Source of the DNA: Eremophila alpestris peregrina
Taxonomy: Eukaryota > Chordata > Aves > Passeriformes > Alaudidae
Length of the DNA stretch: 64,000 bases
NCBI GenBank assembly: GCA_009792885.1
Contig: WMCF01000089.1
Span: 1,415,496 to 1,479,495 of the forward strand
Reading direction: 5' to 3'
Part shown: positions 12,977 to 25,561 of the stretch, one piece after another
Layout: each line of letters opens with the position of its first letter
How positions within the stretch are numbered: the first letter of the stretch is position 1
Notes under the pieces: generated by a model
Told to the model about the DNA's origin: nothing
Database searches by the model: none
The model's input: the letters and a program-made list of their open reading frames with translations, nothing else
Translations under genes and position numbers: made by a program

Positions 12977-13239
12977 GACAAGGCAAAAATCGATGGACTC
13001 AGGCCATGCTACAGAAATTTCCTATAAAATACAAGGGAAAAGTTTTTTCAGTGTGAGACTGGCCAAACAAATAGCTGTCTAGAGTGGCTGGGAATCTCCA
13101 ACCCTAGTGACACTCAAAATCAACTCAGCAAGGCCTAAAACATCTGATATGACTGTACTTATCATAGTAATGGGTAGACCAGAACCCCAAAGGTCCAATT
13201 CCACATAAATTAATCTCTGAATCTCTGGTTCTGTGATTC
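12977..13239 (+). mobile_element. Old CR1 LINE 3' fragment
   Basis: Heavily diverged but collinear with a CR1 3' end: gacaaggcaa...atggactcaggc (a block resembling the gacaagaggcaatgg part of CR1), gggaaaagttttttcagtgtgag at 13,035, then ggccaaaca, ggctgggaatctccaaccct near 13,086, ccaaaggtccaattcca near 13,186 and the terminal ggttctgtgattc. Divergence is clearly higher than in the 3.8 kb copy, implying an older insertion. Confidence 0.68.
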
Positions 13240-16200
13240 AAACTGGGGACCAACAAAGGCAAAAAAAAGAGAAATGTTCCAGTTTTATGCCTATGTATAA
13301 AATAAGTAATCTGGAAATTTCATACTGTCCTGTAGCAAAAGATAAATTATCCTTTAATGTTGAGGCACCATATTGGGCTTCTATTTTACATCGTTCTATT
13401 TTGTATCACTCTACTTCATTTTTTAGACATCTCAGTATATGGCAATTCCCAATCCAACTTTATTTCTTTTTAGTTATGTTGTTCTGATTGCCTTTCAGAT
13501 TTCCCTGCAGAGGGTGGTACATCATCTTCTCCTGATGATTCCATTTTGATGTCTGCATCCATGTGTTTTGGAACAGAGTAATCATTCATGGTGCTCAAGT
13601 CAGCAGACTTTAATCTCTCTCTGAAGAATGCTGCCTAGAGTTGACAAATGTAAGCCAAAGACTCTTCTTTCAGTGAATATGTCTGGGTATAAATATTCTT
13701 CTCTACCACTAAGAAGACCAGCAAAAGCTAACAGCTCTTCCTTGTGAGGAATCCTCCAGTGCCTGTATCACCAGCCCTTTCTGCAAAGGCACTCACTTAA
13801 TTTGCAATGACTTTTTTGATGAGTCAGTTCTTGCCTTTCTGCCAGGATATGAAACAATCACAGGATGATATTAGCAATTATGCTCCATTTTTTGCCCCCA
13901 GATTCATCTTCTTCAGGAAACTGTTTTACTGAATTGTTAGTTGCAGCAACCTTATTCCAAAATGTATGTAATGCTAGGCCCCCAGTTTTCACAGTATTTT
14001 GTCCAGGAAAAGTTTTCCAGATCCTTGGTAAATCCTTTCTGCTCTTCCTTTGTGATCTGAGTCCAAAGTGACTAAAAAACTAAAAATACTGGAGGATTTC
14101 CAAGGCAACTATTGAGATAGAAGAATTCTGTGATGGAAATAAATGTAATAAGTTATTATCAAAGTCCAGTAATTGCAGTTAAAGTAATGTAATATTGCAG
14201 ATACTGCGTTACTTTTTTTTTTTCTTTTTCTAAACACAGATAGTAGGACAAATAGTTTTAAATAGTGCTGTAAAGAACATGTTAAAATAGATAGCTTTAA
14301 AATTACACTTAGGTTTTTTTTTATTAAATCCTTCTGTATCTTAGACCGTGTTGTTTATCTGTTATCTCTTTCTGGCAAGTTGTTGTCTTACCTGTATTTC
14401 CTGTGTTTCCTACATATATCCTGCCTTAGAACTCTGAATCTGTAGAGTGTTAGGTCTGGAAGTGCGTACTGCAAAACTTCCAAAGGTATTGGTTGGTTTC
14501 TCTCAGGATCACTGTGAATGGCTTCTTCAATGTTATTTCAAATGTCCTAATGTTCTTCCAACACTGAAACATTGGTTGGCTAACTGGTTGTCATTGGTTA
14601 TTTTGTTTTTATTTGCTTGGGGTTTTGTTTGTTTGATTTTTTAAAGAAAACAAACTGCCAAAAAAGTAAATGATGCCTACATTATTCTAGCACCCTTTAG
14701 ATTTTAGGTCGCTTACACTCTAAGGCACAAGACTGTGAATTTCAACCAAGCATAAACCTGCTTATGGTATGTATATCAGAACAGAAATATATAGATGTCT
14801 ACACTGGCAGGGGTGTGCTGGTTTTTGTGTGTTTCTGTGTGCCTGCATTTTCATTGCCTATAGGTAGATTCACTGTGCTACCTGGCTGCTATCTGGCTTC
14901 AGTTAATTATTTCTTCTGTCAGATGAGATCTTTGTTATAAATGAAATTCCAGTGGTAGAGAAGATTATTTCAAAGCCAATGAGCTCATTAAAAATGAGTG
15001 GTGTTCCAGTAGTGTATCTATACCGCAGAGAAGTGGGGAGATTCCCAAGTGGACTTTGAACAAACATCCTGGTTGCAAACACATAAAAAATTAATACAAG
15101 ATGTTAATATTTATCTTTAGCAAAGTTCCAGGCACACTTTTCCTTTCAGCTTATAAATAGAAAATAGAATACTTTGTTTAGATTTGCAAAAGTTGTCACT
15201 GTAAGGGATTTTTAACAAAATTACTTTGTGCTGATCCAAACTGCCCTGTTAAATTGCCTTAAAAACCCAAATAAATGCTTCTACATTTAGTCAAAAATGC
15301 CTAAATCCCACTTCGATACACACATCCTAGTCATTAGAGACAGTATGAAGACTTTGGCTCAGCAAGATTTAGACCCATCATTAATATTTGTAGTGATTGA
15401 GCAAGTTTTCTTCTTAGCCACAACTTAATTCTTTCTCTACATTCTTCAGAGTAGGACCTTCTCCTTTAACTACCTTATTTAGACAGATATCTCACTTGAT
15501 GTGTTTGTGTTTTGAACAATTGATTCACCAGCAGTTTTTTTTTTTCCATCTCCCTATCTGGACACTATGAGAGATTGTTACCCACATTTCTTTTCAAATC
15601 CTTCCCTCTTCCTCTCTGCCATTGTCTGTCTGCTGCTCCTGCCTGCTCATTTCCCCAGCCATTCACCTCAAATTTGTGTGTATGCTCTTTGAAGGCCAGA
15701 GTATTTTAAATACTGTCCGACTTTGGAAGCACTGTCAGACATGTTAAGTGTGGAGTATACAATTTTTTTGGTAAAAGTTTTTAATTAATCCTGTAGAGAG
15801 GGATAGAAGAAAACACAGTTTATTTTCATGTAGGAAACTATCTAGTGTTTAATTTACAGCTGAGAATGTCAGGAGAAATATTTTTTCTTAGTTAATTGCA
15901 TTGTGAACTTCCCAAACCTCAAGAACACAAAAGGTTATTCCCTGCATTGGGGAATAGTTTCAAATTTATTTTCTCCTTTCCTGATATAAATGGGTTTGGT
16001 CAATTTAATGTCAATTAAGATAGATAAAAGAAAAAATTATGCACAGGCAGATAGTTGTGTAAAATACAACTTTGCAGCTGAGAAATCCCATGTGAGCATA
16101 TGTTAAATATCATCTGCAAATAATATTTGTCATTTTAACATAGAAAGTACCTAATAGAAATAAATATTTTTAAAAATATAGGAAGAGTTATGAAAATAAA

Positions 16201-18861
16201 TAGAGGGGAAAAATTGGAGCTTTTATTCCATGATATTTTATAAAGAATAGTTTTATGTTGGACTGAAGTGGAAAGGTCATATAAACATGACCTTCAAATG
16301 AAATACTGGGAGTGAGAAAGCTGTCATGATTTGCTTATTATGTTTGGCAAGTCTTCTGGAGAGCTTCCAATTATTTTTCTGTTCATGCTAATATAGCCCA
16401 TGCTGCCTTCTTGGAAAGACTCATCTGTTTTCATATGGGCATTTATATTTAGCCTTCTGCCTTTTTTTAATAAGAAAAAAATTCTTACCTCTGAGTTTCT
16501 TGAACACCTTAAGCTCAAGGAAAGTGTGAACTACTTGGTCTGCCAGACAAAGGCTTTAATTGTCAGTGAACATATATTTAATCATATTTTGCTGGTATTC
16601 CCCATAGCTTAAAATATTCTAGTTTTTCTTAGGATAACTGGAATTTATGTACAGTTTTGAAGCACAAAGCTTCATCACCTGGGACTGCTTAAACAGGCAT
16701 TTATGTACTTTTACAAAATTTTCTATTTGATCTACATAAGTTGCACTGTGAACAAGCAAACAAATTTAATTTCTTGGCAGGATTGTTAAAGTATCTTAGT
16801 GTATTTCTCTGGTGAATAATACCTTGGTGCAAGAGATGCTAATCTTAATTGATTTTTCCAAGACCTCCTAGCCTGGAAATTCTAATATCTCAGAATCAGG
16901 ATCTTCAATAAGCTCTTTAGGAGAAAAGAAATTGACTGACTGTATCCAGAAACTCATTAGTCATCCTAAAATAAATGGTTTGGAATTTATAAAAGATCAG
17001 ATGCTCAGAAAATGCTCAAAATCCATTTTTGCTAAGGAGGCACCTGAGTTTCAAATACTTTTACAAAGAGTTTCGATATCTGTGGAGCAATCTTTGATGG
17101 CTTTGAATGCAAATATGTTCAAACAAATTATTAAAAATCAGCGATTCACAAACTTTAGCTGCGCTTCTAGATAGTGCTTGAACTCATGTGGATGGCAACA
17201 AACAGATGTACATCTGTGAAAGTTTACTCCTGTGCACATTTCTTCCAACAGCAGGCATTGATATGCTTTAGAATGGAAGGTTTGAGGTGCCTGTATGTGT
17301 GCAGCACAGCCCTTGGCCTTGGAGTCACATAAGCCTTTGTTCTTACGCAAAAGAATGAAGCTCAAAATAGATAGGGTTTGAAATCCTGCAAAAAAAAAAA
17401 TAATCTTGAAGTCTTCACTGAGATTTCCCACAGGAATTCTGAAATCTCCTGGAGTATTATAGGGGAAGAATCCTGTTCTGCTTCCCCCTGAATTCTAACT
17501 GAGCCTGACAACAGCTGAGGTTTTACATTTGGTTTCAATTCATCTCATCAAATACCCAGATTTCCTCGCCACCATTTTTAACTTAGATGTAAATTAATTT
17601 GGTCAAGGTCAGACTGCTTGAAATGAATAAAACTTGAAAGTCCATATTCATCCAAGCACATGACTGCTCAAAAATATTGGAAAAGTATTTTATTCAATGT
17701 CTGAGTCCCTCTTTTCCAAGTTTTGAGAGACTTGTGGCAAGTTCTGTAATTAGGTTCCCTCATTTTCAGTCTGATAAAGGCTTCATTATCTCCATTACTG
17801 TGCATCATTCTCACCCACTTCAGGAAAAAACTAGATTGACTGTAGCATTTCCAGTTTTCTTTTAGTATAAAAGCCCCTCTCAGCCGCAGCACCTTTCATT
17901 TCATTACTTGTGGTTAGAGTTCTAGGTACAGTATAATAAAGCACTACAAATCTTTTGTGGGTTGAGGGAATGAAAACCAGCTAGCACTAGTCTGTTTTAA
18001 ATAATTACTGACTTGAGAGGAAACTTTAATAAAAATAAACATATATTGATATAATATTCACTTTGCTGTTAGTATGCTAGTGTCCAGTGTCCAGTGTGCA
18101 TGTAATTTTGTCATGGTTATTCATAATAAATGGCCATAAAGGCACCATGCTTGAGAAATGACTTCTGTGGGGATGCAGACATTTTATATATTTCTTTTTA
18201 ATGTCGTTTTGCTTCCAAGCACATTTTCAAGAAAACCACAAATCACAGAAATGAAGTTTCAGGCAGCTAAGGCCTTGAGGTAGATGGATCACCTAAGGGA
18301 TGATAGGTATGCTAAAACATATGTGCTAGTAGACTGAGTCATCCCCTCAATGAACAAACCATGTACCTGATGAGTTCTCCTTTCTCCTGACTATAGCTCA
18401 TCGATGAGCAGTGCTGTTGCACTGGCTTCAGTTTGGGTCCTTGTTTGCATGGACCTTGAATGGATCAAGGAAAATGGAAGAGAGACAATTCTAGGATGCT
18501 TCTAGGACTCCTTCCCCAGTCCCAGGTCACCCTTCAGGTATCTGCTGAACTCCCTATTCTAGTGGAAGAAAAATTCAAGTTAACCACTCACCAGCTTCAG
18601 CTCAGAACGCCATCTTCTTGAAAAAAAATTGACACTAGTGACTGTGATGGGACTTGGCATTTTGGTTGTTTTTTTTTAGTAACTTGGATATCAACTAACT
18701 GGACTTGGAGACTATTGTTTCCATGCTGGAGAACTGACCAGTGTGTGAAGTGGGGAGTGTCAGAGAGAAACATTTGCTAAAGAGAAGTTTATGTCTTGGT
18801 GCTTCATAACCTCATATTGCTGAAAGCTTCCCTGTGTAATAAAGAAAGTTCAAGTACACAT
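13240..18861. other. AT-rich unique region, no gene recognised
   Basis: Only short chance-length open frames. Poly-T runs occur near 14,212 and 15,535. No LTR or LINE signature was noticed. Confidence 0.45.
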
Positions 18862-18896
18862 CCTAACCTAACCTAACCTAACCTAAGCTAAGCTAA
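18862..18896 (+). repeat. (CCTAA)5(GCTAA)2 pentanucleotide microsatellite
   Basis: Five exact CCTAA units followed by two GCTAA units. It is one base short per unit of the vertebrate telomere repeat CCCTAA, so it is a simple pentamer array rather than an interstitial telomere track. Confidence 0.9.
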
Positions 18897-21800
18897 TTTA
18901 TAAAAAAATTCAGGCACAGATTTAAATGGTTTTCTACAAAGAGATACTTTTCCTAGACCTTTTACCAGGGTGTTGCAGGGCCCAGAATATTCTGGGGATT
19001 GGAAGCATAGGCAAGTCACCGTGGAATGACAGGTGGGGACGTGGCAGCCAGGACTGTCCCAGTATTCCACAAGGTATCAGGGAAGCTGAGGGGCAGCTGG
19101 GGCAGTCCCAGTCCCAGGAAACTGGTGTCTTCCTAAGGACAGGGACAGACTGAGCTCAGGCTCGGGCGAACCTGTGAATGGTTTCAAGATCAGATACAGT
19201 GATCTGTATACAGGGTCAGAAATAGCCCCAGGATGGAGCAAGGGAGGGAGGGAGGAAGGCAGTAAAGGAAGGAGGGAAAATAATTGCCCAGGAAAGAAAA
19301 AGGGCCCTATAAAACTTCACTGAAAACATGAAAACCTGAAAATCACCATGAAATTTGAACCTCAGAATTGGCGTGTTTGGCCTGAGCCTGAACTTGTGCT
19401 GTAATCACCAGCTCTGAAGTGTTGCCCATGAGCACCATGCCTGTCTCTGATTCCACCTGAGGATTAAGTTGTTGAAAGCAGAATGGGCTATGGGGAAGCA
19501 GTGAAAGGCTTGGGCTGTCTTCTACAGGACTCTCTTGCCTCCCTCATCCTCTGTGAGAGAGGTCCCTGTGCCTGAAGGAGAGGCTCTATGAGCTAAAGTG
19601 TCTGACTCAGAAGAAGGGGATCCTGGACACACCTTCTCTCAGCAGTGTCTGTTTCAGAGCTTTCAGTGGGAAAAAATAGAGCTGTCTGCAAGGCTCAGGA
19701 TACACCCTTTCCTATGACTAGGCTTGAAGCACTACTCTGGTCTGGAGGTCATACACCAAGATGATCCTCAACCAGCATAATGCCCTCCTCTACCTCTCAC
19801 ATTACAGAAAGAAACCATACCTCTCCATCTCCAGAGCACTCTGCACATAACTGTGATCCCACACTGTAAATTTCACTATTAGCCCTGATGAAATTACCGT
19901 GTTTTTGTACACAAGCACCCCCAATAGCATTGCTTGACATTAGACCTCTGCTGTAGCAGCCAGAGAGGCTCTGGGGGCAGCAGCTCTTTGTGTAATCTGC
20001 AGAGCTGGGGCACACATGCACTGGAAATTGGGGGTTTCTTGCCACTCTTCCTGTAGAAAATGTTGGGGCTGGGAAGAAAAGATCATACCTTTACTCAAGT
20101 CTCACAATTCTCTCTAGGTCCTGGATTGCACATTAAACGTCCAGGACTGAAGTTTGACAGACCTCTGGAGGTATTCCTGCCTCATCATCCTCCAAGACTC
20201 TCTGATAAACAGAGGTACAGAAAAACATTGCCACAGGGATGCTTTAGTGATCCCTGGCTATGGAAGTGCTCTTAAGTGTGCATGTTTCCTACATGAACTG
20301 CAGTTCAAAAGGCTGTCCATTCTTCCCCTTCCCTCCCAAATCATCACCATTAGATAACTCTGGCACAAAAACTGGCTGCTGGGCTGTAGTCTCATGGCCC
20401 ATGGGAAAAGGATCATGACAGATGTGTTCACCACCACCTAGAGATGCCTCTTCCTGTGCTTTTGATGCTGCTGGAAACACTGGCAATTTCTATTTAATGT
20501 GCGTTTTTGAGAGCTGGGGTGTTGTTGATGTCATTGGCAACAGGATAATTTGAAATGGAATTCTCTGGGGTGGAAAATGCCTGGCTCTTTCCCTTTCAGG
20601 GATGTGCACACACAAATTTCAAGGAAGACACATCTTCCTTGCAGACGGTATTGGGGTGTGGAAGGATTTTCATTGATGCTTCTGTACCTGGATTTCTGAA
20701 TTCTTTGTTGTGTCAATGGAAAGCCACTCATGCAGCTGTGGCTGAGTGCATACCCACAACCCAAGATCCAGAGAAACCATAGGCTGAGAGAGATAAATTA
20801 GTACAAACCCATGAACACGGGCTTCAAGTTGGATAACTTGGTTAGAAAGCATTGAAATTCGGTATTCATGTATGCTATATGAAAATTTCTACCTTTCTAC
20901 TACAATTAGTACATAACATTGCATTCACTCAGAAACCTTTAGTAATGAAGAGTCCAAACTCCATCAGAGAAGAATCCAAAGCATGCTGGTCAGTTTTGAT
21001 TTGCATGTCCCACATGTACAGGAAAATCACACATTCTTACCTGATATGATGTGAATGATATGGATATAAACCACTTTTTGTAGAAGTGGGACCATTTCCT
21101 GTTTCATTGCAGTAGCAAGTTTAAAATCCACAGCAGAAAGAGTAGTGCAGCACAGGGCCCCAACCCCATAGCCTTTCAACAGAGAACAAGTGGGAGCAAA
21201 GAAGAAGGTGCAAAAGTTGGAACTCTTTGCCCTGTGGAAAGAATAGTGAAGGCAACTCTCTCCCCGTGGAGAATTCAGAGTTGTAACACACTTCACTTTC
21301 CCCAGCTGTTACCACTGCACTTGATCACAGAGCCTTGGGTTAGAGCACCTGTTAGAGTCAGTGCTGCTAAGGATCTCTTAATTCCCTGAGGATGCCCATG
21401 AACAGCACAGCATGCTGTGGGATGGGACCCAGCAGATGGTTTGGATACAATTTGAAGCCCTTGCTCATGGGTTTGGACCAATTTATCCCTCTCAGCCTAT
21501 GGTTTCTCTGGGTCTTGGGCTGTGGAGATTCATGGCCATTTAATGGATAATGATGGTGATCCATCTACATCAGAGGTGTTGGCAGGATCAAAAAGACCTC
21601 CCCCTGGTATCACAGCCATCACCACAAGGAAGAAAAAATGAGTCATAGTATAGGTGATTCCCTTCTAAAAGGTAAAAAGGATTCACTATGCTGGAGAGAC
21701 CCTCTTTTAAGGGAGATTTATTCCTTCCTGGGGCCTGCATTATGGACACCGCTAGGAAATTTCTGATATAGCCCATGGATTACTATAATTACTGCTCTTT

Positions 21801-22048
21801 CATGTACATGACATTGAAGTCACAACATTTAGTCCAAGGATGATGAAAGGGAGTTTGGAACCTTGGGATAAGTGTACTTGGAGCACAGGTTATTGTTTCC
21901 TCTGTCCTTCCCATTCTGGGCAGTGATTGGAAGAAACAGATGCACCCACACTATTAATTTGGGACGTTTTGATAGTAAGATGATCCACAGGCTTGCTGGC
22001 ATCAAATTGGATACACCTTTCTCAAAATGGGGAGAGGATCTTTATTCA
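18897..22048. other. Unique region of somewhat higher GC, no gene recognised
   Basis: The stretch 18,950-21,600 is richer in GC than the flanks and carries overlapping short frames on both strands. None has a recognisable domain, a convincing start context and a matching splice pattern together. A (GGGA)-type tract lies at 19,241-19,279. Confidence 0.4.
19241..19279 (+). repeat. GGGA/GGAA purine microsatellite
   Basis: Consecutive ggga units followed by ggaagg units. The three adjacent G3 runs are close to a G-quadruplex pattern. Confidence 0.7.
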
Positions 22049-22121
22049 TGACCTGGTGACTAGTTGATCTTTAAATGTGCCTTCCAATTCAAGCTGTTTT
22101 AAGATTCTATGATTTTGTAAT
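22049..22121 (+). mobile_element. CR1 LINE 3'-terminal fragment
   Basis: The run gacctggtgactagttgatctttaa, then gtgccttccaattcaagctgtt and agattctatgatt, follows the last 70 bases of CR1. Nothing upstream resembles CR1, so this is a very short 5'-truncated copy. Confidence 0.7.
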
Positions 22122-25100
22122 TTTTCAATCTGCCAGCTAAAGAAGAAGAACCAGTACACATGGACAGCTTCATAGGAGAGAGGACAAATTCATCCTCCTG
22201 TCTCCTTAACAGCAGAGCAAGGAGCTAGGAGGATGAAAAAAAAACACATGCTGTGCCAGAAATTCTTAGTGGGAGAAAGGGACAAGTGTGTCATGGGCTA
22301 TGGCCTGCCTGAAGGACTCATTCCTGTCACAGTCCTCCCCACAGCTGCACTGCGGGCTAACAAAGAGAAGCAGACAAGTTACCTAGGAGCTACCTCTGTT
22401 CACATCTATGTTCTGATCTATGCATTAATATTTTGAGGACTCAGAAGTGATCTGGATTTTCACAGACTCACCTCAGTATAGATCATCAACCCTGCTCTAA
22501 AACAGGTCTGTTTGTCCACTTGAAAGAGATGAGAAAATCAAAGAGTAAAAAAGAAGTTCTAGATAGATCCCATGTTTCTCCAAGAGGAATTTGATCCTTC
22601 CTTAGAAGAAAAGGATGAACTTACTAGTGTCTTGCAAACTCAGGTATCATTGCTGAATAGAGGTTACAGAATCATCAGCTAGGCACTCAAAAACCACAAG
22701 ATTGAAGTCCAGCAAAAGAAGTCAGTTGCCACAGAAAATACTGTGGAACCAGGAAGAAATGAGGGTTAACAAAAGTTCCAGTATTAAAACATGACATGGA
22801 ACTCCACCACAGAGGTTCGAAAGAGGTGACAGCAAGGCATCTCTCAACAGGAATGTTCTGATTGACCTAGAAGGATGTAGCCAACTTGTAAATCCATTGT
22901 GTCTTGTAATTTGTATTCATCAGTACTTCAAGTGAGAGCTATCTTTGACTGAACTTGGCATATTTGGCCCAATGCATATAGCAAAATTACCAGAATTTAT
23001 CCTGCAGGTTAAATAAGTTTGGTCTGGTGTGGTGAAACAGAGAAAGCAATGGCTTGAGGAGTAAGAGATCTGCCTTAGGCAATTGTCAGCCCTGTTATGG
23101 GAACACAAATGTAATATGTCTCCAGTGCAATCGATTCAGTGGCTGCTATTTTTTCAATAGAAGTGCATTTCCATTAACTCAGAGAAATGATACTACTATC
23201 AAAGAGAGAAAGCCACATGGCCTACCAGAACATGTAATTCGAAAATCCCCAAAGGCAACTCAACAGGAAGTTAATTTTAAGATCTGACCAACAGGTCAGC
23301 TTTGCAGAAGGCCATATAATTGAGCAGATCAACAACATTAATAAATTCTATGATGTTTCACTGGAGGGTTTCCTAAGGCACTTGAAAACTTGAGGTTTTA
23401 TTGTACAGCTTCCAAGGTATTCTAAGACAGTTTTCAAATCTTTTTATTTTCAATTCTGGAGCATGGTGTTTCTCATTTCCATGGCTGATCTACAGCAGAG
23501 TAATTCCATTCATTAAGATACTGCAACCTCGCTCCCCTTTTTATAAGAGTCATTTTATGAAGCTACCTTAAAGGCTTAAAAGAACTGTCCTGAACAGAGA
23601 AATGCTTTACTATACCCCCTTCTTTCCAAATTGAATTGCGCAGCTGCAAGAGCTAACTAATAGAAACAAGGGTTTATAAACTAGGCTGTCAATTTGCAGG
23701 GAAACTCCAATACTCTAGCAGTCGCTCCAAGACAGTGGGAAATATTGCAAAGCTTATTCTTTCACTCCTTCTAATTTGCCCTGCTTGCCTTCTCCAAAGC
23801 TGGCATCCTTTTCTTAAAGAGGACCACTAATAGAATTTTAGAGGGGATGCTTCAGAGACTGCCCTTTCTAAAACTGGGGGTTATGATTCCTCTGGAAAGT
23901 CATCAGTCTGTCACACTCTTTCAAACATGAAAGACACTGTCTTTGCAGATTCGTCTGCTAGTTCCATTCACCTACATCTCAACAGCGTTTGGGAGGCCCA
24001 TTTACAAGTAGGTGCTGCTGTGAACTGGTTCTCTAGGTTTTCTCTGGTTCTCCTAATTCATTCAAAAGTGATCTTTTCCATCATATAGGATGACTGAACT
24101 GGTAACAGGAAAAGGCCTGATGGGTGCTTAGCTGATTGTCAGGTTTGCCGGTTGAAACCACATCTGAAGATTCTGATAACCAAAAGCTATCCCTTTGGTG
24201 AGGGAATGAAGGACAAAAAAATATATCTCATGTACATCTGGACGATCTTGTTCCAACTGTTTATGCCCAGCCAAGCCTCTGTAAATTGGCATCACTTGTG
24301 ACATGCTATTCACTCACTGCTCAGGCTTTTTATAAGGCAATTAAAGAGGGGACATTTAAAAACTCTTACATCCCTCCTCCTGATGGAGCCAGTTATACAC
24401 CAGAGAGTACTGAGGGTGACCATGCTGAGCTTGCAGGTTGCAAGGCCTGGTGGACACCTGCTCTGTCAGAACATCTTGTCTTGTGCTTGGAGAAGGATGA
24501 GGAGCCTGAGGCATGGTCTTATACTGGAGCAACCTGCCTCCTACTCACACAAAGCCCCAAAATCTTTGTTGGTTTGATAAGTGGATAAGATTTGCTATGG
24601 AGTTTGAGTGGAGAAAAGTACAGGATTTGTTGAGAGACAATATCCAGCAACTCTTACCCAGCAAGTACAGGCTGTGATGACAGACTGCAGGCCAGAGGAG
24701 CAATTTGTGAAGAAGCTTTAGGCAAGAGAGGTAGATCATGTAGGGCACCCAGCAATGGCAGCTCAGCTCCTGGCTTGCTGGTCAGAGCAGATGTGACCAC
24801 AACCCAGCTACAGCAGCAGTGAGGTCAGGGTTGCCCTCAGTACCAGATGGCACCAGGACCATCCCCTCAGTATGCCTGGGGCAGCATCCTTGGGTGGGCA
24901 AATGGGGAACACAGGACAGGACTGCAGCAGGATTGTGATCTGCAGGGCCCTGACAGCCAGTTCTGAAATGGTCAGTGGAAAAGCATTGCATATTCCAAAC
25001 TGGAGATGGAGATGAGCCATCAAAATTCATGAGGTAAATTAATTTTAATATATATGAGAAAGAGAGTGACAATATGCAAGCAGTCATGCTCTGCATGATA

Positions 25101-25444
25101 AATTGCAGTCCACTCATATGCAGAGCTTGCAGTAATATCCATTTGCAGTGATATATCGTTTTCTTTATTATTTAATCTCATAGCTCTTAATTAGCACATT
25201 GAATTTTATGGTTGTTTCAGGGCTTGTGGGGACATGACTAGAAATTGTGTGTAAAATCCCTTCTCATGTGACATCAGAAGCCTCAGTTCAGCAAGTTCAA
25301 AATTGAAATGCTCTCTGGCTTTACCCTGGATGAGTGGTTGATGCCACATCTTACTTTTTAAATGTGTTTTTAAAAGACTTTCATACAGGGAGATTTTTCA
25401 TTTTTTCATGTCAAATTGACGGTGTTCTGTCTCCCTGAATGCAG
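22122..25444. other. Unique region, no gene recognised
   Basis: Contains a possible conserved block near 23,500-23,760 and a GC-richer block at 24,400-25,020 with overlapping frames on both strands. Neither can be assigned to a known repeat or exon by eye. Confidence 0.4.
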
Positions 25445-25561
25445 AACAGGTTCCTCCTGACTTGCATTGATGAGAGCCTCAAACAGCCTTTGAGGAAACT
25501 CCTCAAGAGGTTTTTTACTGTGAGCATTTCTCAAAGAGGAAAAGATTCAAATATATCACAG
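25445..25561 (+). other. Candidate exon (117 nt, open frame, both splice sites)
   Basis: Preceded by a pyrimidine-containing acceptor ending gaatgcag (25,437-25,444), with a branch-point-like ttgac about 27 bp upstream, and followed by a strong donor CAG|GTAAGA at 25,562. The length is a multiple of three and one frame is open throughout (39 codons, starting NRFLLTCIDESL). The peptide is basic-amphipathic in the middle and matches no family I recognise. Pseudo-exons of this quality are common in large introns, so this is a candidate only. Confidence 0.15.

Noticed and set aside
18862..18896. Interstitial telomere repeat
   Set aside because: The unit is CCTAA, not CCCTAA, so it is annotated as a pentanucleotide microsatellite.
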